Assembly: GCA_001683895.1 (NCBI GenBank)
Contig: LXQJ01000041.1
Span: 60,149-124,148 of the forward strand
Direction: 5' to 3'
DNA: 64,000 nt
DNA from: Luteimonas sp. ANT-B3E
GTDB lineage: Bacteria > Pseudomonadota > Gammaproteobacteria > Xanthomonadales > Xanthomonadaceae
Within the stretch, counting starts at the first letter, position 1. Each line of letters begins with the position of its first letter. The notes beneath the pieces were generated by a model that saw only the letters and a program-made list of their open reading frames with translations, did no database searches and was not told the DNA's origin. This document shows, one piece after another, positions 54,101 through 62,371 of the stretch. Made by a program: the position numbers and the translations under genes.

Positions 54101-54537
54101 TACTCGCGGTGCACCTCGAACTGTCCGAAGCGCGTAGCGAGCAGCCGACCGTCGTGCAGACACACGGAGTTCAAGTGCGCCGCGTCGTGCTCTCCCGGCA
54201 GCGTCCAGCGCCGGCGTTCGGCGTAGGTGGCGGCATCGAGTTCGAGCACGGCGTTGAGCTGCGTGGCGACGACATACAGTCGGTCGCCGTTGACGAGGAT
54301 GTCATGGAGATCGAGCGATTCGTTCGTGAGGCAGACCCGCTGGACCACGCCGTCGCGGGCGTAGCGCAACTCGGCAATCCCTTCCGCCTGGCGCGCCATG
54401 ACCCACCCGTCGGGCGTCGTAGCGATGCCGGTAGTGTCAACCGGAGAGATCCTGCGAACGCCGCCCGGTCCCGCGGTGAATACGCCCCCCCCGTTGACGG
54501 AGGAGATGAGCAGGCATGCGTCGCCTTCGAGCCTCAC
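51088..54537 (-). CDS. Trimodular protein: TIGR03032/DUF4915-like domain, coiled coil, GT2 and GT4
   Basis: This 1149-residue protein joins several modules. Residues 1-275 resemble the TIGR03032/DUF4915 beta-propeller-like family ([66 protein letters not shown]). Residues about 285-425 form a charged helical region. Residues about 487-730 are a GT2 domain ([60 protein letters not shown]). Residues about 755-1110 are a GT4 domain ([66 protein letters not shown]). The start is GTG inside a GTGA overlap with wzt (54534-54537). It likely makes the O-chain in the cytoplasm. Confidence 0.88.
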   Translation of the reverse strand: [1149 protein letters not shown]

Positions 54538-55889
54538 GCCAATGTCTCGCTGACTGACCCCGCTGCGCCGCTGATGTCGAACCTCGCCTCCATATCCGCC
54601 ACGCCCTCAGCGTGGTTGCTCTCGCCGCTCACGCTGAGGACGATGGCATCCGAGCGCCGATCGACGGCGTGGATCTCGTTGCCATCGTGCCGCGACACGC
54701 CCACGGTAACGAAATACTGCCCTCGCAGCAGCGCGCAGCGAAGTTCGAAATGTCCCACGGCGACGGTCCCCGCCGCGCACGCGAAGAGACGGCCATGCGA
54801 GACCAAGGTATTCGCGCTGTATAGAACCTGCCCACTGACGGAGCAGATGCGGACACCGAAGATCAGCCGGTCGAGCGCCTCGGGAAAGTGATACCGCACC
54901 TTGATCTGGAACGCCTGTCGCGCCGGTACCAGTGGGCCATACCCGAAAGCACTGCTGATCAGGTAGTCGCAGGTCACTGCCCGCCCATCACCGAGGCGCG
55001 TCTCGTCACGGTTGTATCCCGGTCGTGTCGAGAATTTCTCGGAAGCACCCGCCGCCAGGAACTCGTCCAGTTCGTCGGCCTCCTGCAACAGCAGGACCTC
55101 GTCGTCGGGAGGCGACAGGCTATCGTCGACCGGGGCCTCGATGACGGGCGAATTGTCTCCGAATACGACCTTGAGGTACTCCTTGACCGCTTCCTGCGAT
55201 GGTCCGTCGAACCTCAACCTCCCGCCATCTAGGACGATCCCGCGATCGCACAGCTGCAGTACGGTGTCGACCGAATGCGTGACGAAGAGCAGCGTACATC
55301 CGGCCTCCCGCAGCTCCTCGATGCGCTTGAAGCACTTGCGCTGGAAATAGATGTCACCCACGGACAACGCCTCGTCGACGATCAGCACATCCGGATCGGT
55401 GTGCACCGCGACAGCGAAGGCGAGACGGAGGAACATCCCGCTCGAGTAGGTCTTCACCGGCTGGTCGAGGTGCGGCCCGATCTCGGCGAACGCGAGGATG
55501 TCCCCCATCCGCTCCGCAATCTCGTTGCCGTTGAGACCGAGCAGGCTCGCATTGAGATGGATGTTCTCGCTGCCGGTGAATTCCGGATTGAAACCCGCGC
55601 CAAGCTCGAGCAGTGCCGCGATCCGCGCCGAGACCTCGATCCGCCCGGAGCTGGGCTGCAGGATGCCGGCGATGATCTGCAGCAGCGTCGATTTCCCGGA
55701 GCCGTTCTTTCCGATGATCCCGATCGCTTCACCGCGATGGATCGACAGCGATACGTCCCGCAGCGCGTGGAACTCCTCCCGAGCGTGCCGACGGGGGAAC
55801 ACCATGTGGGCCAGGCCCTGGAACGGCCGGTCGAACTTCGGGAACGACTTGCCGATCGACTCCAGGCGAATGATCGCCTCAGAGGACAT
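54534..55889 (-). CDS. wzt: O-antigen ABC transporter ATPase Wzt with C-terminal glycan-binding domain
   Basis: This 451-residue ATPase powers O-polysaccharide export. The nucleotide-binding domain has Walker A GKNGSGKSTLLQIIAG (about residues 59-67) and the Wzt/TagH-typical ALLELGAGFNPEFTGSENIHLNASLLG. The signature is KTYSSGMFLRLAFAVAVH, and Walker B is LIVDEALSVGD followed by an H-loop FVTHS. Residues about 310-440 form the C-terminal domain (YGPLVPARQAFQIKVRYHF, LIFGVRICSVSGQVLYSANTL, FELRCALLRGQYFVTVGVSRHDG). In this family that domain recognises a modified end of the finished chain. The ATG at 55889 overlaps the wzm stop by 11 bases, and the stop overlaps the next gene as GTGA. Confidence 0.94.
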   Translation of the reverse strand: MSSEAIIRLESIGKSFPKFDRPFQGLAHMVFPRRHAREEFHALRDVSLSIHRGEAIGIIGKNGSGKSTLLQIIAGILQPSSGRIEVSARIAALLELGAGFNPEFTGSENIHLNASLLGLNGNEIAERMGDILAFAEIGPHLDQPVKTYSSGMFLRLAFAVAVHTDPDVLIVDEALSVGDIYFQRKCFKRIEELREAGCTLLFVTHSVDTVLQLCDRGIVLDGGRLRFDGPSQEAVKEYLKVVFGDNSPVIEAPVDDSLSPPDDEVLLLQEADELDEFLAAGASEKFSTRPGYNRDETRLGDGRAVTCDYLISSAFGYGPLVPARQAFQIKVRYHFPEALDRLIFGVRICSVSGQVLYSANTLVSHGRLFACAAGTVAVGHFELRCALLRGQYFVTVGVSRHDGNEIHAVDRRSDAIVLSVSGESNHAEGVADMEARFDISGAAGSVSETLA

Positions 55890-56715
55890 CGGCGAATCCC
55901 CGGCTGGTGAACCTGAACCATCCGTAGGACGCATAGGCCAGCCCCAGCCCCGCCAGCGTGGCGGTGCCGAGTCCACGCCAGTCGGGCATCCGACCCCACA
56001 GTGCCACCTCGCGCATCTGGTCGATGAAGAAGGTCAGCGGGTTCAGGCGGAAGAGCGTCTGGTAGTCCGGCGGCAGCGTGTCCACCGGCACGATCGCCGA
56101 TGACAGGAACAACAGCGCGGTCACCACGACGGGCATGGCCTGGCCGATGTCGCGGAGGTACACGCCGAGCGATGCGAAAAACCAGCTGACCGAGATGGCG
56201 AGCAATGCCAGCGGCAGCACGATCAGCGGCGCCAGGAAGAGGTAGGCGGAAACCCTGTCATACAGCAGCGCATTCAGCACGGCGAACACCGTCAGGCTCA
56301 TCGCCATGTGGAACAGCGCCGACAACAGGGTCGACCAGGGCAGAATGTGGAGCGGAAACACGACCCGCTTCACGTAGTTGGCGTTCTCGAGCATGAGCCT
56401 GGGCGCGCGCGACAGGCATTCGGCGAAAAAGCCATGGGTCAGTATGCCCACGAACAACACCATGCCGAACGCCGCCGTATCGCCCGACACCTGGTTCCAC
56501 CGCGCGCCGAAGATCTTCCCGAAAGCCAACGTGTAGATCGCGAGCATCATCAGCGGCCCCATCAGGGACCAGAGCAGTCCGAAGTTCGCTCCCCGGTAGC
56601 GACCCAGGATGTCGCGCCGGGTGAGTTCGAGCGTCAGGTGGCGATGACGCGTCAGCGCGCTGAACGGACCTTCGGCAAGCGCGGCGAGTCGGCGACGATC
56701 CAGCAGCCTCGACAC
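55879..56715 (-). CDS. wzm: O-antigen ABC transporter permease Wzm
   Basis: This ABC-2-type permease of about 278 residues forms the O-polysaccharide channel with Wzt. Typical features are LTLELTRRDILGRYRGANFGLLWSLMGPLMMLAIYTLAFGKIFG, SRAPRLMLENANYVKRVVFPLHILPWSTLLSALFH, YLRDIGQAMPVVVTALLFLSSAIVPV and YQTLFRLNPLTFFIDQMREVALWG. The start is uncertain. GTG at 56715 (VSRLLDRRRLAALAEGPFSAL) is chosen because the open frame further upstream runs into the lipoprotein gene ending at 56792. Wzm precedes wzt in the order usual for Xanthomonas. Confidence 0.92.
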   Translation of the reverse strand: MSRLLDRRRLAALAEGPFSALTRHRHLTLELTRRDILGRYRGANFGLLWSLMGPLMMLAIYTLAFGKIFGARWNQVSGDTAAFGMVLFVGILTHGFFAECLSRAPRLMLENANYVKRVVFPLHILPWSTLLSALFHMAMSLTVFAVLNALLYDRVSAYLFLAPLIVLPLALLAISVSWFFASLGVYLRDIGQAMPVVVTALLFLSSAIVPVDTLPPDYQTLFRLNPLTFFIDQMREVALWGRMPDWRGLGTATLAGLGLAYASYGWFRFTSRGFADVL

Positions 56716-56791
56716 GCGGATTGCGGCGGACGCGCCCTGCCGGCCATTACCGACTGCGCGTTGACGCGATCTGTTCGCGGCGTCGCGCAAC

Positions 56792-57337
56792 TCAGTCGGC
56801 GACCACGATGTCGAGACCCAGGTCGCAGAACACTGCCGGGCTGTCGGCAACGAGGATCACGGTTGCGTAGTTACCCCGCTCTACGCCTCCAAGCCCGGAC
56901 AGCAGGTTGTATCCAGAGGCGAGGCCAGTGTCGGGGCCGAGCGCGGCAACGACATCCGGCCGCGGACCATCGGCGCTGAGCGGGATCGCGTACGTCGCCG
57001 AGTCTCCGCGCAGCACGAAGCGCGCACCGGTCGGCGCCTGCCTGGCGCCGTCGACGACCCAGCCCGCGAACATCGCCTGTGAGCCGGCCTTGACCGCGGC
57101 ACCTGCGGCCGGGGCGCCGTTCACGGCGTCGAGCGCGCAGGAGCCACCCGGCTCCGCGTCGGCGGGGAATTCGTAGGCGGTGGCATACGCAGGCATTGGC
57201 GCCGACATGGCAGACGCGGGCTCCGCAGGACGTAATGCTGCCTCTCCAGCCGTCTGGGGCGCTTCTCCGCCTCCACAAGCTGCCAGAGCCAGTACGGCGG
57301 TGATCGTTATTGCCAACGTGCAGGTCGCGAGTCGCAT
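56792..57337 (-). CDS. Orphan lipoprotein next to wzm
   Basis: This 181-residue lipoprotein has a signal peptide with lipobox LAAC (MRLATCTLAITITAVLALAAC). The mature part begins GGGEAPQTAGEAALRPAEPASAM, then has a domain with two conserved-looking cysteines (GGSCALDAVNG and VFCDLGLDIVV). The segments GWVVDGARQAPTGARFVLRGDSATYAIPL and GYNLLSGLGGVERGNYATVILVADS look like a beta-rich carbohydrate-binding fold, but no family was recognised. It lies between the double-GT2 genes and wzm, all on the minus strand. It could help place exported O-chains or modify them, but this is speculation. Coding evidence is good; function is unknown. Confidence 0.82.
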   Translation of the reverse strand: MRLATCTLAITITAVLALAACGGGEAPQTAGEAALRPAEPASAMSAPMPAYATAYEFPADAEPGGSCALDAVNGAPAAGAAVKAGSQAMFAGWVVDGARQAPTGARFVLRGDSATYAIPLSADGPRPDVVAALGPDTGLASGYNLLSGLGGVERGNYATVILVADSPAVFCDLGLDIVVAD

Positions 57338-57614
57338 TTTGTCTCTCTGTCAGGTCTGGGGGGTGGCGCGGGATCGGATCGTTCGTGCCTGAGCTGCCAT
57401 TGCAGTGGCGGGTCGCGGATCACCAACCTCGTCTACGTGCGCTCCCGGGCAACGCGCTGGCGCATCGCCCACGAATTGTACCGGCCGCGCCACTGCAAGT
57501 GGATCCGCCGAGTGTCGCCCCGTCGCCGGCGTTACATGTTCCCCGATTCGCCCTGGAGGATCCGGGGGCGCGTCCCTCTGACGCCTGCAGGCGATCGCTT
57601 GGCGAGTCGTGCGC
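57338..57614. other. Intergenic region upstream of the lipoprotein gene
   Basis: These 277 bases lie between the double-GT2 gene and the lipoprotein gene on the minus strand. A TACAAT hexamer on the minus strand (complement of 57475-57480) is a possible -10 box, about 138 bases before the lipoprotein start; no good -35 was found. The DNA is less GC-rich than the housekeeping part. No gene was recognised. Confidence 0.45.
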
Positions 57615-60008
57615 TCAGACAACCCCATCCACTCGCACGCCGCTGCTCGAGGTCCCCAGGTGGGCACCTTCCCACCTGCGACCGCGCCACGGTCGCGGTG
57701 GAAAGGCCAGCGAGAACGGCGCCATGTCGATCGCCAGGTTCGGGTTGTAATACGGGTCGTGAAGAAGCGCATCACGCCAGCGGGCCTTCATGAAAGATTC
57801 CTCGCCCTTGAAGCGAGCCACTTTTTGCGGGGTGGTCTCATAGCCGCGCGTCGCCGACTCATGATGGTAGAGTTCCGCGAACGGCGTCCACAGGTTCCGG
57901 TATCCCGCGTCGCGGACCCTGATGCAGAAATCGATATCGTTGAATGCCACCGTCAACCGCTCGTCGAGACCGCCAACTTCGGCAAAGACGGTCGCCCGCA
58001 TCACCATGCACGCCGCCGTCACCGCGCTGAGGTTCTGCACCAGGCCAGCGCGGAATTTGTCGCCGCCGTATCCGCGCCAGCTGCCGGAATAGCAATGACC
58101 CGCTACGCCGCCGATGCCAAGAATGACGCCTGCGTGCTGGATCGTGTTGTTGGGGTAGTACAACATCGCGCCCACGACGCCGATGTCGGGACGAATCGCG
58201 TGGGACACCATTTCCCTGAGCCATCCGGGGCTGATCACCTCGATGTCGTTGTTGATCAGTCCGAGGAGCTCGCCCTTTGCCACCCCAGCACCAAAGTTGT
58301 TGATAGCGGAGTAGTTGAAGGGGAAGTCGAACGGCACGACTCGAACCTTCGGGTGGGCCTCCAGCTGCGCGAAATACGCGAGCGTGGCCGCTTCCCGTGA
58401 CCCGTTGTCCAGGACGACGATCTCGTAATTCCCGTAATCGGTTTTTTCCAGGATGGAGTCGATGCATTGCCTGAGCAGGACGACGCCGTCGCGAGTCGGA
58501 ATCAACAGGCTGACGAGGGGTAGCGGCTTGGGCACCTGCCGGACGATGCGGTAGTACCCGCTGTACCCCTCCAGCTCCTCGACGCGAGCGCCTTGCGCCT
58601 CGCGGTCGAGATGGCTTTGCAGCACGCGCAGCGCAGCGGTGTGGGCGTAGGACTTTTCTCCGGCCGCGAGCGCGGTGGAGCCTTTGATCATGCGCCAGTG
58701 ATAGAGAATGCGAGGCACGTGCCCGATTTCCTCATGCTCGAGGCGCTCGACGGCACGCAGGGTGAGGTCCCAGTCCTGCGCCCCTTCGTATCCTGCGCGG
58801 AACCCCTGGACCTCCTCGATCAGGTCGCGTCGATAGACGCTCAGATGGCAGACGCAGTTCTGCCCCAGAAACAGGTCGGGGTTCCAGTCCGACTTGAAGT
58901 ACGGATCCGACCGCACGCCCTCCTCGTCGATCTTGTCCTCATCGGTGAAAAGCATGCGCCAGCGCGGATGCGCCGTAAACGCTTCGACGCAATCCAGCAG
59001 CGCCAGCGGATGCAGGGCGTCGTCGTGATCAAGCAGTGCCACGTATTCCCCCGTGGCGATCCCGAGCGCCGAGTTCGATGCGCGGGAAATGTGACCGTTC
59101 GAGCTCCGGTGCACGACCTTGATGCGGGCATCCGCCCCGGCCAGCTCTTCTAGAAGCGGACGCACATGCGGCATAGTGGATGCATCGTTGGCGATGCACA
59201 GCTCCCAGTGGGGATACACCTGCGCCTGCACGCTGGCCACGCAGGCACGGAGCCACTTTTCGGCCGTGTTGTAGACCGGCAGGATGACCGATACCGTCGG
59301 CGTCAACTCGAGCTTCGACACGCGCTCGGCCTCGAACACGAGCGTCTCCGGCGACGTGTCATCGTAGAACTCCATCCAGATCGCATAGTCCGACCGCAGC
59401 TCCATGCCCGGCTGCGCCGCGTAGTCCGCATACAGGCCATCTGCCATGCGCCGGGGTCCCCCGAGGAGCATGTCCATGCCCATCCGGCCAAGCAGCGCGA
59501 GCCTGCCCGTGGCGCCACGGCGCACCATCAGCTCGCGGATCATCATCTTCGCGGCGCCGAGCCTGTTGAGCCTCCGGAGCGTCAACCGCGTCAGGACGAA
59601 CTCGCACGGCAACACCGATGGGTCGAATCGCAGCCCCACCAGGTCCGAATGGAATAGGACCAGCGTACGCAGGCGATGGGTCCCCCTGCGCGCGTGGCCG
59701 AGAGGCAGGTGGATCCTGTCGGCCTCACCGCCGCCGTCGGAACTGAAAGCGGGGTAGAAGCACGGGGCATGCACCGCACCGCGCACCACCCGCACTTCCG
59801 CCTCGACCTCGTACCACCCTCCCGGCAGCGGCCAACCCTGCTCGGGCAGGCACTGGAACGCGGGATCGGTGCCGAAGGCACGCCACAGCTCGCAGCCATC
59901 GACCTCCAGCCTGCAGACCTGGGCGTAGGGAACAACGTTGAGGTCAAAGCTCTCGGACACACTCATTCCTTTATTGACAGCGTTGGTACCGACGGGACAC
60001 GGATTCAC
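57615..60008 (-). CDS. Double GT2 glycosyltransferase
   Basis: This 797-residue protein has an N-terminal domain of about 200 residues (probably lectin-like or structural; WYEVEAEVRVVRGAVHAPCFYPAFSSDGGG) and two GT2 modules. The first starts at about 234 (TVSVILPVYNTAEKWLRACVASVQAQVYPHWELCIANDAST) with its DHDD site at about 325. The second starts at about 495 (PLVSLLIPTRDGVVLLRQCIDSILEKTDY) with INNDIEVISPGWLREMVSHA at about 583 and HAGVILGIGGVAGHCYSGS. The start GTG at 60008 overlaps the upstream stop as GTGA. ATG at 59966 (MSVSESFDLN), directly after AAAGGA, is an alternative. It probably builds part of the O-chain in the cytoplasm. Confidence 0.9.
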   Translation of the reverse strand: MNPCPVGTNAVNKGMSVSESFDLNVVPYAQVCRLEVDGCELWRAFGTDPAFQCLPEQGWPLPGGWYEVEAEVRVVRGAVHAPCFYPAFSSDGGGEADRIHLPLGHARRGTHRLRTLVLFHSDLVGLRFDPSVLPCEFVLTRLTLRRLNRLGAAKMMIRELMVRRGATGRLALLGRMGMDMLLGGPRRMADGLYADYAAQPGMELRSDYAIWMEFYDDTSPETLVFEAERVSKLELTPTVSVILPVYNTAEKWLRACVASVQAQVYPHWELCIANDASTMPHVRPLLEELAGADARIKVVHRSSNGHISRASNSALGIATGEYVALLDHDDALHPLALLDCVEAFTAHPRWRMLFTDEDKIDEEGVRSDPYFKSDWNPDLFLGQNCVCHLSVYRRDLIEEVQGFRAGYEGAQDWDLTLRAVERLEHEEIGHVPRILYHWRMIKGSTALAAGEKSYAHTAALRVLQSHLDREAQGARVEELEGYSGYYRIVRQVPKPLPLVSLLIPTRDGVVLLRQCIDSILEKTDYGNYEIVVLDNGSREAATLAYFAQLEAHPKVRVVPFDFPFNYSAINNFGAGVAKGELLGLINNDIEVISPGWLREMVSHAIRPDIGVVGAMLYYPNNTIQHAGVILGIGGVAGHCYSGSWRGYGGDKFRAGLVQNLSAVTAACMVMRATVFAEVGGLDERLTVAFNDIDFCIRVRDAGYRNLWTPFAELYHHESATRGYETTPQKVARFKGEESFMKARWRDALLHDPYYNPNLAIDMAPFSLAFPPRPWRGRRWEGAHLGTSSSGVRVDGVV

Positions 60009-62371
60009 TGCGATCCGCGGCCCGGGCCCGCGATTCTACCGGCGACCCGATCGGGGGCCCCCGCCACCAGGTGGGTGCCGGAGCCGGCAGGTGCCGGGAC
60101 GCAGGGCGTGCGACCCACCACCGCGCCACGGCGCTCGGCAGTGATCACCGACATCCATGCGCGCAACCCCGCCTGCGTGCGGTCACCGCATTGGAACTGC
60201 GCGGTTGGAACCAGCGACAGCAGCGGGTGGTACGCGGGGTCCTGCTCGAGTGCGGAACCCCATCTCGCGCGCATTGCGGCGACCTCGCCGGCAAAGCGCG
60301 TCTGCTTCTCGGGGGTGTCTTCCACGCCACGGCTGGCGGACTCGTGATGATACAGCTCCGCATGCGGCGTCCAGATATTGCGTAGGCCCCGCGCCGCGAG
60401 CCGGAGACAGAAATCGACATCGTTGAACGCGACCTGCAGCGACTCGTCGAGCCCGCCGACATCGAGGTACAGCTGCCGACGCACCATCAGGCACGCTGCA
60501 GTGACCGCACCGAGCGCCTGGACATGGAGCGCGCGGCCGTCGTGCCCGCCGCTCCCCCGGGGCGCATGCAGGAAGCGATGTCCCGCCACGCCGCCGAGCC
60601 CGACGATCACACCGGCATGCTGGATCGTGTCGTCGGGGAAGTACAGCATCGCGCCGACTGCGCCGACGTCGGGACGCTCGGCGTAATGGCGCATCCGGGC
60701 GATCCAGTCACGCGAGATCACCTCGATGTCGTTGTTGAGCAGCACCACCAGATCGCCGGTCGCCTCGGCGACCGCGGCATTGTTGATTGCCGAGTAGTTG
60801 AACGGCGCGTCGTGGCGCAGCACGTGGATGCGCGCATCGCGCGCGATCTCCGAGAGGTACGCAAGCGCTGCGGGCTCGCTCGACTGGTTGTCGACCACGA
60901 TGATCTCGAGCATCTCCGGCAGGTCGTTGGCCAACACGCTGTCGATGCAGCGCCTGAGGAGGTCGACGCCGTCGCGCGTGGGGATGACGATGCTGACCCC
61001 GACGAGCTGGTCCACTGGCGTCGGTACACCGTGTTCGCCGTTCGCAGATGAGGTCCCAGTGCCGTCTGGACGCATTGCCGCCGTCCTCGCATAGCGGCGG
61101 CTGTCGGCGTGATCCTCGGTCGCCGGCCCCGCGACGACGGCCGACCCCGAGACGTGAGCGAGGATATGCGGCACGTGCACGACGCAGTCGACAGCGCACG
61201 AGTGCGCGCATTGCCGGGCAAGCGTCGCAAGCAGTGTGTCAAGCATGGCGTCACCGGCCCGTCCAGCGGCCGACCTCGCGCAGTCGAGCGCATGAAAGGC
61301 GCATGGGTGCAGGTAGTCGTCGTGTTCGAGGAGATCGCGGTCGAATGCCGGCCTGAAGCGGGCCGCATCGCGACGGCCGGTCTCGTCGGCGCTGTCCACG
61401 TCGGCATAGAACACGCGGCCCGCAGGGAACTGACCGATCGCGGCAGCGATCGCCAGCAGCGCGTGCGGTGCGAAGTGCAACGTGGGCTCGATCACAGCGA
61501 CGTACTGCCCCGTGGCCTGGGCAAGGAGCCCCGGCCAGCCCGTCGCGCCGCCGGCCAGGACGCGGATACGGCGGTCGGTGGCAACCACCGCACGCAGCCG
61601 TTGCCGCGTGTCGGGCGCCGTGTTGGCACCCACGACGACCAGGAGCTCCCAGTCCGGGTACACCTGCTCACGCACGCTGTCCACGCAGGCGGCCAGCGTC
61701 ACCATCGAAGCCGCGCCGGCAACGACGACGACCGACAGCGGCGGGCGGGCGTCAAAGCGCTGTGCTGCCGCCCTGAGGACGTCCAGCGCTGCACCGTCGA
61801 GCGTGTCATGGGCCAACGCCCAGTCGTTGTACCTGTCGTCAGTGGTCGCCCTTCGCCCCAGATCAGTGATCCGCAGGAGCCCTGCAATGCCGGCGCCTGC
61901 GCGGACACCATTAGCCTCGAGGGAGCCCGACGCTGCGTGCGTGCGCGCGGCGATGAGCTGTTGCGCATCGCCGTCGGACACTGGCCACACGTCCACCGAG
62001 CGCAAGGTCAACAGGCCCGGCCGATCGCTAGGATCGAACCGCAGCCTTGGGCCGAAGCCGGGCGCCCGCACCAGCGCGCGCCAGTCCGACCGGGACGGCC
62101 CTGGGGCGAGCGGCGCGCAGGTGTCCTCACTCCAGCCGCTCCCGCAGTCGAAGTACACGCGCGGCGTCGTCTCTTCGTCCGTGTCGAGTACTGCAACCAC
62201 GAGATACGTCCCGGCGGGCCGAGTACCGTCGAGCTCGACGAGGAACTGCGGGTCAGCGTCGGTCGCCAGCCAACGACCGCCCGCCAGCGGCTCCAGGCCC
62301 CTGAGCGGCTGCGGCGCTGGCATCGACGTCGCTCGGTTGTCACCGGCCGCTGGCGCCGACCGCGCCCTCAA
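60005..62371 (-). CDS. Double GT2 glycosyltransferase with degenerate first module
   Basis: This 788-residue protein is related in layout to the gene at 57615. The first GT2-like module (about 213-340; LSVVVVAGAASMVTLAACVDSVREQVYPDWELLVVVGA) has EPTL where the sister protein has DHDD. The usual Asp residues for metal and nucleotide-sugar binding are therefore missing. The second module (about 458-700; VSIVIPTRDGVDLLRRCIDSVLANDLPEMLEIIVVDNQS, VVLLNNDIEVISRDWI, HAGVIVGLGGVAGHRFLH) looks intact. The start may be TTG inside TTGA (62368-62371) or ATG at 62323 (MPAPQPLRGLE). It ends in a GTGA overlap with the sister gene. Confidence 0.87.
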   Translation of the reverse strand: MRARSAPAAGDNRATSMPAPQPLRGLEPLAGGRWLATDADPQFLVELDGTRPAGTYLVVAVLDTDEETTPRVYFDCGSGWSEDTCAPLAPGPSRSDWRALVRAPGFGPRLRFDPSDRPGLLTLRSVDVWPVSDGDAQQLIAARTHAASGSLEANGVRAGAGIAGLLRITDLGRRATTDDRYNDWALAHDTLDGAALDVLRAAAQRFDARPPLSVVVVAGAASMVTLAACVDSVREQVYPDWELLVVVGANTAPDTRQRLRAVVATDRRIRVLAGGATGWPGLLAQATGQYVAVIEPTLHFAPHALLAIAAAIGQFPAGRVFYADVDSADETGRRDAARFRPAFDRDLLEHDDYLHPCAFHALDCARSAAGRAGDAMLDTLLATLARQCAHSCAVDCVVHVPHILAHVSGSAVVAGPATEDHADSRRYARTAAMRPDGTGTSSANGEHGVPTPVDQLVGVSIVIPTRDGVDLLRRCIDSVLANDLPEMLEIIVVDNQSSEPAALAYLSEIARDARIHVLRHDAPFNYSAINNAAVAEATGDLVVLLNNDIEVISRDWIARMRHYAERPDVGAVGAMLYFPDDTIQHAGVIVGLGGVAGHRFLHAPRGSGGHDGRALHVQALGAVTAACLMVRRQLYLDVGGLDESLQVAFNDVDFCLRLAARGLRNIWTPHAELYHHESASRGVEDTPEKQTRFAGEVAAMRARWGSALEQDPAYHPLLSLVPTAQFQCGDRTQAGLRAWMSVITAERRGAVVGRTPCVPAPAGSGTHLVAGAPDRVAGRIAGPGRGSQ

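Noticed and set aside
55879-56850. Longer Wzm start at ATG 56850
   Set aside because: It would overlap the 3' end of the lipoprotein gene by about 60 bases and adds residues with no Wzm similarity.
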